Below, one piece after another: positions 57,000-64,000 of a DNA stretch of 64,000 bases. Made by a program: the position numbers and the translations under genes. The notes beneath the pieces are model-generated. The model had not been told where the DNA came from. It did not search any database and saw only the letters and a program-made list of their open reading frames with translations. The stretch's first letter is position 1, and each line of letters opens with the position of its first letter. Source of the stretch: Buxus sempervirens (lineage: Eukaryota; Streptophyta; Magnoliopsida; Buxales; Buxaceae); the NCBI GenBank assembly GCA_947561395.2, contig OX387191.1, forward strand, positions 33,497,439 through 33,561,438, written 5' to 3'.

Positions 57000-58566
57000 G
57001 TTTGGCAGTTGGCAATGAATCAGGCACTCCTTCTTAAAGCGGTTTGGCAGTTGGCAACAGGGTGCAAAGCTTATGGTCAAAAGTCATGAAATCTATTTAT
57101 TTTCCACATTCAAATTTTATGGAGGCAACCTGTAGTTCTCGGCATTCTTTTGGGTGGCGGCAATTGTATAAGCTTAAGAGCTAGGTTGATCAAGGAAGTG
57201 TATGGTTGCTAGCAAATGGGAAAAATATATTGATTGAAAGTGACAAATGGGTAGGACCCTCAAATGAACTGCTCTTAGTTGACAAAAACCAGTCTTCTTT
57301 TACACTTACTCGGGTTAGTCAGCTCATCTCAGAGGACTATGGCACATGGAACTTGCAATTGATTTCTCAATTCTGGAATCCTTTGTCTATTATGAAGATT
57401 ATCTCTACTCCTTTAACTCCTTCCTTGGGTTCAGATAGACATGTTTGGGCTCTCACATCTTCAGGAGACTTCACTGTGTCATCAGCCTATAGACTTCTTA
57501 CTAACGCAACTTCTCATTCATCTCATAGTATTTGGAGGAATTGTTGGCACCACCATTGTCCACACCGTATTAAATTCTTTCTTTGGAAATGCTTATCAGG
57601 TGCTCTACCTACAGCTAAGTTTCTTGCTCAGCGCATTCACGGTCTTGATCCTACTTGTCTCTTGTGCCAAAATCATGAGGAATCTTTAGAACATTTACTG
57701 CTTCAATGCCCTTACTCCAGAGCAATTTGGTTTTAGACTCTAGGTGGTGCTACAACATCAATGGGCCCTCAAGACTCATTCTTCAATTGGTTCAGCTTCA
57801 TAGCAAAGCTATCTCCACCCTCTTCTAATATCAACATTACTGATTTTCTTTCGGCAGTAGCAAATTTTGGATGGGTGGTTTGGTATTCTCGAAATAAGAA
57901 GACTTTTGAAGGAAAAGAGATTTCAATTATGGAGGCTTGCACTCATCTTAGACGACTTCTACAGGAATCCCAGATCATTTCCTCTTTTTCTTCTCTTTCA
58001 AACCAACTCGAGTTAGAGAGGTTCGTTGGTGCCCACCTGAATTTTCAGCAGTCAAAATCAACTTTGATGGAGCTTTGAGACTACCTATGAATCGTGCTGG
58101 TGCTGGTGGTATCTGTAGGGATCACCTTGGGAGATTTTGTGGAGGTTTTGCATTGGAGGTTAATGCCACAGTTGCACTACAAACTGAAGCATGGGCTGCA
58201 TTAGAAAGTCTAAAACTTGCATTTTTTTTCTGGGTTTTCAGAGAGTCATAGTTGAAGGATATTCCCAGGTGCTGATTAATTTGATTCAGACCCATGTTTC
58301 AAAAGTTCCATGGCTTCTAGTCAGTTTGATTATGGATATTAAATTCTGGTGTTCTAGATTTCAATGTATTAGATTCTCCCATGTGTTGAGGGAGGGAAAT
58401 AGGGCTGCTGATTATCTTGCAAACTTCTCTCTGGATACTTACACTTGTACTTGGCTTAGAACTCCACCGCCTGGCATCCTTCCCCTATTTATGGACGATG
58501 CCTGGGGTAGAGTGTATGTAAGACTTCATTAATTATAAAGTTTTCTATTTTCCCACAAAAAAAAAA
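57000..58566 (+). mobile_element. LINE-3: 5'-truncated L1-type insertion
   Basis: A plus-strand LINE of 1567 bp with a 16-bp duplication and a 10-base A tail (58557-58566). It starts after RT, so ORF1, endonuclease and RT are missing. zf-RVT and RNase H remain. It belongs to the same broad group as LINE-1 and LINE-2 but in the opposite direction. Confidence 0.92.
57014..58532 (+). pseudogene. LINE-3 post-RT, zf-RVT and RNase H relic
   Basis: 57014 onward reads MNQALLLKAVWQLATG, then a frame change. 57206-57736 covers DKWVGPS, TSSGDFTVSSAYRLL and the zf-RVT finger (HRIKFFLWKCLSGALPT, CLLCQNHEESLEHLLLQC), ending at a stop. 57761-58078 is the linker (VANFGWVVWYSRNKKTFEGKE). RNase H follows at about 58030-58510 in two frames, with NFDGAL-type, LQTEAWAALESLKLA, VEGYSQVLINLI and EGNRAADYLANFSLD. 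Two frame breaks make it non-functional. Confidence 0.85.
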
Positions 58567-58582
58567 GATTGGCGAACCGGCG

Positions 58583-58734
58583 AAGTCATCTTATCATGGA
58601 GGCGACCACTAGTGTTCCACACGTAGAGATCACTTTTGATTGGTAGCTCCGGTGGCAAGAAAACTCTAAGTTGAAGATCTCTCTCACGTCGGTGATGATA
58701 AAAAGAGAAAACCTTACATCTCCTTTCTTTTCCT
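58583..58734. other. Unassigned DNA after LINE-3
   Basis: No gene recognised. Short purine-rich stretch. Confidence 0.3.
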
Positions 58735-58985
58735 TTATCTCATTTGTTTACTAATCATTATATTTTAGTTGAAACCCTTTATCTCAATTGTTTACTAATC
58801 ATTATTTTTTAGTTGAAACCCTTTATCTCAATTGTTCACTAATCATTATTTTTTAGTTGGTTTCAGGCGTCAATATTTAATTTCTTTTAGTGTGCAACTA
58901 TTCATTATTTTTATTGGTTTCATGCGTCAATATTTAGCTTGTTTTAGTGTGCAAATCATCAAACCTAGTTTTTAGACGCATGTCT
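58735..58985. repeat. Tandem repeats (about 45 bp x3, then about 75 bp x2)
   Basis: TTTATCTCAATTGTTTACTA with ATCATTATTTTTTAGTTGAAACCC repeats three times from about 58735. Then two copies of GGTTTCA(G/T)GCGTCAATATTTA... TTTTAGTGTGCAA follow. Non-coding. Confidence 0.85.
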
Positions 58986-59104
58986 CCAAGCAGTGGCGAA
59001 ACCACGTTGTGGTTAGGGGGGCAATTGCCCCCCCCCCTCCCTAACTTTTATTTTTTTAATTAAAAATTTATATATTTTTTAATTAAAATTTATGTTTTTC
59101 CCCC
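58986..59104. other. Unassigned flank of the partial Tat element
   Basis: It contains GGGGGGCAATTGCCCCCC (near 59018-59035), a short perfect palindrome, and an AT-rich run. This may be the end of another element; not identified. Confidence 0.35.
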
Positions 59105-60409
59105 TGTGTGCGCCTGATTTCGGTCGCACGACGAGGCGCACGCAAAACGATGCGTTCCTCGGGATTTGTTTGGAGTCGCCACTGCCTGATGGGGTGCAGG
59201 CAGACACCTGGGTGCCTAAGTTTTTGTCTATTAAGGCTTGGTCTGCGGCTTGAGATTCTAAGCAAGTTCTCGGTTACGGTCCGGGGAAGTCCGTAGACAC
59301 CCCGGTCCGCCCCGTCAAAAGACGGGTCCCATGGTTTCCCTGGTTTGAGTCAACTCAGTTGGTTTCACCCGATTCCTATTCCAACATGCACAGTTTTGGT
59401 TAAGTCTGGCGGGACCGCCAAAGTGGTGTGGGTTCCTTTACTTGGTTTTATCTTCTTTAGTTAGAATGATCTGGGTTTGGTGGGGTGGGCCCCGTCGGAA
59501 GGCCCACGATATCCCTTGGTGGGCCTAGTGTGGCCCTTTGGACTTTGGTTTAATTTGAACTGATTTTATTTAAAAGTTCAAGTTTGATTATTTAATGATT
59601 TTCATGCAAAGTGGGTCGGATTGCTTTGCGGACCCCTGGGTGGGCCCCACAGTTGCAGCCAAGTGATTCATTGGGTGTATCTTGATTGGTTTCCAAAATG
59701 AGCCAGGCCTTGGGCTTGGGGCCCTTTACCCGGGCTTGGACTTGAAAGCCCAAGACTTCCTGGGTTAGGGTTTTGAAACTTCCTGGGTTAGGGTTTTGAA
59801 ACCCTAACCTTGCTTGGTGCAATGGGCTTGGTGGGCCCGACAGGCCCCGCCTCTGGTCTCGGCCAAACCACAACCTAATTTAAGCATGTATGCCCCACCT
59901 AGGGCTTGGGTGGGCCTCAAATGGTCCGACCCACTCAAATCTTTTAATTATTTTATTTTAGCACATTTCAATGGTTCGGGCTGGGGTGGGCCCTGTTGGA
60001 AGGCCCACTGGAAATCAAGTTAGACCGGGTGGTCTGAGTCCCATGTTGGGTTTTCTGGGTGACCCAGAAAACCCTATTGGCTGATTTGGTTCGGTTTGAG
60101 AATTCCATCAACACCCAGAAAAAATTACAGAATATGTAGAAAACTAACATTTACCCAGAAGAGACCGGCTCATTATGCTGGGTCCAAAACAAAGGAACAA
60201 GTTGGACACGCGGCAAACAACGGGGTTGGGGGTGCGGGGGGTGAAGCCCCCGCGGTACGGTAAAGGGCATTTTCGGGATTTTTCAAAAATATGGCAATTC
60301 GGCCCTTTTTAGGGGTATGCGCCGACCTCAGACACTAGGCGCAAGGTCGGCGAGGTGGGCGGACCAAAAAAACCAAAAAAACCATCAGCGGGCAAAGTGG
60401 GCGCACCCA

Positions 60410-60660
60410 AGAGTGAACTAGGCACGAGCTCGGCGCCAAGTGGGCGCGAGCTCAGCGCCAAGTGGGCGCGAGCTCGGCGCGAAGTGCGCGGACCCAAAAC
60501 TAAGTGAGCGCGAGCTCAACGCGAGGTGAGCGCGAGCTCAGCGCGAGGTGAGCGCGAGCTCGGCGCGAGGTGAGCGCGAGCTCGGCGCGAAGTGGGCGGA
60601 CCCAAAATAGGTGAGCGCGAGCTCAGCGCAAGGTGAGCGCGAGCTCAGCACATACCCTGA
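60410..60660. repeat. GC-rich tandem array of about 22 bp (GCGCGAGCTC)
   Basis: About ten units of GTGAGCGCGAGCTCGGCGCGAG and variants, with two breaks of the form GCGGACCCAAAA. CpG-dense, with the SacI-like palindrome GAGCTC in each unit. Absent from the other LTR copies in the window. Confidence 0.9.
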
Positions 60661-61341
60661 TTCTCTGCTTTTTCTTTCCAAGCTCCATTTCCGACTGGTT
60701 TTTAGGGTTTTTTTAACCTCTGTAATCACTCTCTGGGGATCCTTAGAACCCCAGAAGACCTCTAAACACAATTGGAAATTAATCTAACCTAAGTTGTGAG
60801 GATCAAACCTCTTTGCAAACCTACAAATCCGAACACCAAACACTAACAGAACATACACAGAACATACCAGGAAGGGAACTGGGGCTTTATCGGGATACAA
60901 CAGAGATGGAGAACCCATGGGGGAACATGCTCCCCCTTCGAATCAATCAAACCAGAACAAAAAATAACATTCTGAGATGGAAAACATGCTCAATTTCGAC
61001 ATGTTAAAGCAATAACAGAGAGAGAGTTCACCTTGGTTCCAAACCTTTGTAGAGCAGGCCGGAGGGTTCCCTGGAGCTCACAAGCTGCTGCTGGAGCCTC
61101 CTTCTTCTCCACCAAGAGCACGACCTCCTTCGGATTCGTCGAGGAAGGAGAGGAAGGGAGATGCCAAGTGAGGAGGACTAGTTCTCCGTGGGAAGACCCA
61201 ACGCTGGAGAGAACCAGAGAGTGAGAACTCTCTGCCCCGGAAAGAATTTCGCCAGAGAAGAAAGCCGGCACCGAAAATCCCGAACCCAAAAAATGCCCAA
61301 CCAAAAAATCTCCAACCCCTCTGCACGAAGTCTCGAGCAGC

Positions 61342-61409
61342 TTTTATAGGAGAGAAGAAAAGGGGGTATCCGCTAAGCTTGCGCCGAGCGCAAGCTTAGC
61401 GCATACCCC
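61342..61409 (-). promoter_or_regulatory. TATA box and long hairpin in second Tat LTR
   Basis: 61364-61408 is an inverted repeat with arms of about 21 bp (CGCTAAGCTTGCGC / GCGCAAGCTTAGCG core, GGGTAT / ATACCC outside, one mismatch) and a 3-base centre. TATAAAA on the minus strand follows at 61348-61342, 840 bp from the LTR start. This is the same place as the palindromes of the other LTRs. Confidence 0.7.
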
Positions 61410-61689
61410 TTGCCACGTTCACGCGAGCGGCCAAATGATTAAAAACATTTAATGCGGCCGCTCGTTTGTTTAAAAAATCCGGAAATTAAGATATAGTCCC
61501 TGGGATATTTTGGTTTAATATTATTTTATTCAGATATTTTCAAATATTTTCAGATTGGTCCCTGGGATATTTTGAATGTTTTGATATTTACGGATTTGTT
61601 CCCCGAGATATTTTCCTGCGCAACTTGCCACGTGTGCAGCTTTTTGCCACGTGCGTAGTTTTTCGGTTTTGCTGCTCGGGAATTTTGAC

Positions 61690-62090
61690 AGTTCATATTT
61701 TCTCCATCTGAACTCCGATCTGGGCAAACTCAGTTGCGTTAGAATCGTATCGGAGCCCTCTATCCCATGACCTAAGGGTAGGCCTCTGGATCGGATTTTA
61801 GCAGAAAGTCAACTTTTGCCTCCGCTCGAGTTTGACCGCCCGCAGAACCCTCATCCGGACTCCGATTCCTGCAAACTCAGTTTCGTTGGAACCATGTCAG
61901 GATTCTCTATCCAATGATATAGAGGTAAGCACCTGGATCGGATTTTAGCAGAAAGTCAACTTTTGCCTCCGCTCAAGTTTGACCGCCCGCAGAACTCTCA
62001 TCTGGACTCCAATTCCTGCAAACTCAGTTGCGTTGGAATCGTGTTGGGATTCTCTATCCAATGATATAAAGGAAGGTGGCCAAATTTCTC
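61690..62090. repeat. Direct repeat of about 130 bp in U3 of second Tat LTR
   Basis: Two to three copies of a block with 'GCAAACTCAGTT', 'TCTCTATCC' and, in two copies, GGATCGGATTTTAGCAGAAAGTCAAC followed by GTTTGACCGCCCGCAGAA. Possible enhancer repeats. Related single blocks are at 27040-27260. Confidence 0.8.
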
Positions 62091-62188
62091 TTGATCAAAA
62101 AGTCAACTTTCTGTCTCCTCAGGGTTTGACTTTCTGCCAGGGTTTTCATTTTCAGCAATTCCAGGGGTGCAAAAATAAGGTGCTTACA

Positions 62189-64000
62189 GCAGTCCCTCTT
62201 GGCCGAAGTCACCTTGGGGATGAATGGCAAAGAAAAAGAAGAACCTTGTTTTTGCGCCTTGCATTTCTGTCGTCATGATCGACGAGCTTAGTCCTTTTGA
62301 TTTTCAAAGCAATGGAAACACGAAATGGTTTCCACTAAGATTTCGAAGTTTGCTCACCCACTTCGGGCTTCTCGGAGCAACTTCTAATTTTGATTTAGAT
62401 TAAAAAGGATGGGGTTGGACTTAAGCTCATCAACCCGTTTTGACGTTGATGCAAGGCACTCAACAGTTTTCTCTTTCCCTTGTTCGTTCCATTAAAGCTT
62501 GTACGTGTTTTCAGATTTCAGATTTGGGATTTGATTTCAGATTTTAGATTTTTAGACTTGGGACTTTTGAGGAAAGTTTTTTTTTTTAAGGGTTTCGATT
62601 AGGGACTGGAAGGAACGAAGAAGGAGGAGATGCTCTTGGCAAGGAGGTGCTCTCAGCGCTGCTCGGTGCCTCAAGGGAGCTCACACACCTGTCCTACTCT
62701 ATTTACAAAAGTGGGAAATGAAAATTTTACAAATGGGGCCATCCTGCCCGAAGATTTCTTCTTTTTGTCTTCTTTTTCTTGAGAGGTTCTTTGTCTCTTT
62801 TTGCTTTTCCAGAGGGGAGGGCGCTTCTGCCAGTCCCCATTTTAATAAGGTAGGGGCTTCCCAGTTCGAAGTAACTCCACTGGGGATTGGTGGGAGTCCC
62901 TGCCATCTCACTTTTTTGCATGACTGAGCTCCTTCTTGTCGGGTGTGAGTTGATCGGCCTTCCGGCTCTTGTCTTTCTGAGTGGAGGCCTTCCCTGTTCT
63001 GAGGAGGAGATCATCATTTAGGCAAACATTGGGGCTTCTTTTGAAAGGACCGTTCCACTGAGGATTTGCGGAAGCCTTCTTGCATTTGTCTTTCTCTTGC
63101 AAAACCAACCTCTTCAAACTGGGCATGGTCTTGACATACAGCTTCAGGTTTCTTGCACATTTTGCTGGGGAAAAGAATCAGTTTTAGGGACAGAGGAAGT
63201 CTTTGCCATTCCCTTTGCTGGTGTATTACTGTATTGGCTTTCCGCTGTTCTGCCTTTCTTCTGCTCTTGACTTCAAGGTGCTTCCGGACCTCTTTCTGAT
63301 TCTTTTGCCTCTCCTGGGTCTGCAAAATTCTCACAGAGCAGTGAGGTATATAAAGTTCAAAGTGCAAACACTCATGACTTATTGCGTGCAAGTGCCCATG
63401 ACTGAAATGAAGTATTTTTCAAAAGTTTTTTTTTTGGTACAAGTGATTTTAAAAGAGAGGCGGGACCAGTGATCATGGTGAACTGCCTTGTCAGCTCGAG
63501 GTGTTTCGGGACGGCGTGCTCGACACCCAATCCCATGAGACCCTTGACTCATGCCAGCAAAGGCTAAAAAGATGAAGGGTGCTTCAAAGGGTGTTCCCCC
63601 TTTCCCAATTTTTTTTTCTCTCATCTTGACTCAATTCTTCAGGGTGATTTCAGGATTTTTCAATTGAGGGTTTTTCTCTTTTCCTTTTCCCTTGGGTTAG
63701 TGCCAGTCCCAGTTTACGGATTTTGGCCGACTCGTACATCATGTCTCATAGATTAGAGAGGTCTTTACATTAGGACGAAACATTGGCTTGGTTTTAAATC
63801 TGAGAAATGAAGGGATATAAGGCCCAAATTCTTATCTTTTCATTTCCAGGTTTTGCTCTGTGTCTTGCCAAAGCTCGTTATCCTTTTTAGATTCCTTCAT
63901 CATTAATCTGTAGGAATTCCATTTGTCACATTTTCTGCAATCAGAAAGGACTTTTTGATGGGACGAAACGAAGGCTAAGGCTTTTGGTTCATGAAAGAAG
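62189..64000 (-). mobile_element. Second Tat-type element, PPT and 3' UTR, continues past the window
   Basis: PPT-like GGCCAAGAGGGACTGC (minus) adjoins the LTR. The DNA parallels 27387-29640: 'GTCACCTTG', 'GATGAAYGGCAAAGA', 'CTCAAGGGAGC', T-runs and TCCACTGGGGAT words (62876 and, weaker, 63053). No pol is reached before the window ends. Confidence 0.82.

Larger units (their letters stand above)
59105..62188 (-). repeat. 3' LTR of a second Tat-type element (3084 bp)
   Basis: It starts TGTGTGCGCC on plus and ends GGTGCTTACA, like the other LTRs. It keeps the U5 block (GGAGTCGCCACTGCCTGATGGGG), the GGGCCC-rich middle, TATAAAA on minus (61348-61342) and a CACGTG pair at 61629-61634 and 61648-61653. 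It differs widely elsewhere, including a GCGCGAGCTC array, so it is another subfamily. It is followed by an internal 3' UTR, so it is not a solo LTR. Confidence 0.88.

Noticed and set aside
59015..59040. GGGGGGCAATTGCCCCCC as a terminator
   Set aside because: A hairpin next to T-runs is a bacterial idea. This is plant repeat DNA, and no gene ends there.

Overview
This is plant nuclear DNA, most likely from a eudicot. I infer that from the transposable elements: a MuDR-type MULE, Ty1/copia and Ty3/gypsy elements, and plant L1-type LINEs with a DUF4283 ORF1 and a C-terminal RNase H. The species cannot be fixed from the sequence. Almost all of the 64 kb is transposable elements. I see no ordinary host gene, no tRNA or rRNA gene and no CRISPR array. 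The only uninterrupted multi-exon gene model lies inside the MULE.

Layout. (1) About 1-10200: MULE territory. Arrays rich in ATTAATCG (about 360-2790, including a 199-bp tandem repeat) lie on the left, with a smaller cluster on the right (about 9280-9520). Between them, on the minus strand, are a transposase relic (5569-7850) broken by a frameshift, and an 8-exon gene (5135 to 3156) with consistent splice phases. That gene joins an HMG-box-like domain to a plant-mobile-domain/Ulp1-associated-like region. (2) 10384-19121 and beyond: an old LINE ('LINE-A', minus). LINE-1 (10795-15658, TSD GTTGCACAA) inserted into it, and an internally deleted copia (11187-12818, TSD AGAAG) inserted into LINE-1. 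A 3.1-kb solo LTR (16020-19121, TSD GCAGG) also hit LINE-A. (3) 19122-22374: minisatellites, a fold-back element and probable copia remains.

(4) 22375-48322: a solo LTR of about 3.45 kb, split at 23667/46164 by a giant Ty3/gypsy element of the Tat/Ogre type. The giant element spans 23668-46163, is on the minus strand and has TSD AGCTC. It has LTRs of about 3.72 kb differing by about nine substitutions and one 9-bp indel, an extra ORF1, gag, and pro-RT-RH-aRH-IN carrying three in-frame stops. The solo LTR itself lies in an old minus-strand copia whose RNase H survives at 48782-49412. (5) 50386-56339: a full-length but decayed LINE-2 (TSD of 15 bp). Next come a fold-back/MITE-like element (56406-56927, TSD of 10 bp) and a 5'-truncated LINE-3 (57000-58566, plus strand, TSD of 16 bp). 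(6) 59105-64000: the 3' LTR and 3' UTR of another Tat-type element that runs off the right edge.

How it fits together. Three relatives of one Tat-type family (solo, full, partial) can be compared. All have the same promoter layout: a pair of CACGTG boxes about 20 bp apart, then short palindromes just upstream of a TATA box 830-850 bp into the LTR. The arms of the palindromes differ between copies while the symmetry is kept. The 3' UTRs repeat a motif complementary to the primer-binding site. These features and the HMG-box/PMD-like MULE passenger gene are the best candidates for something undescribed.
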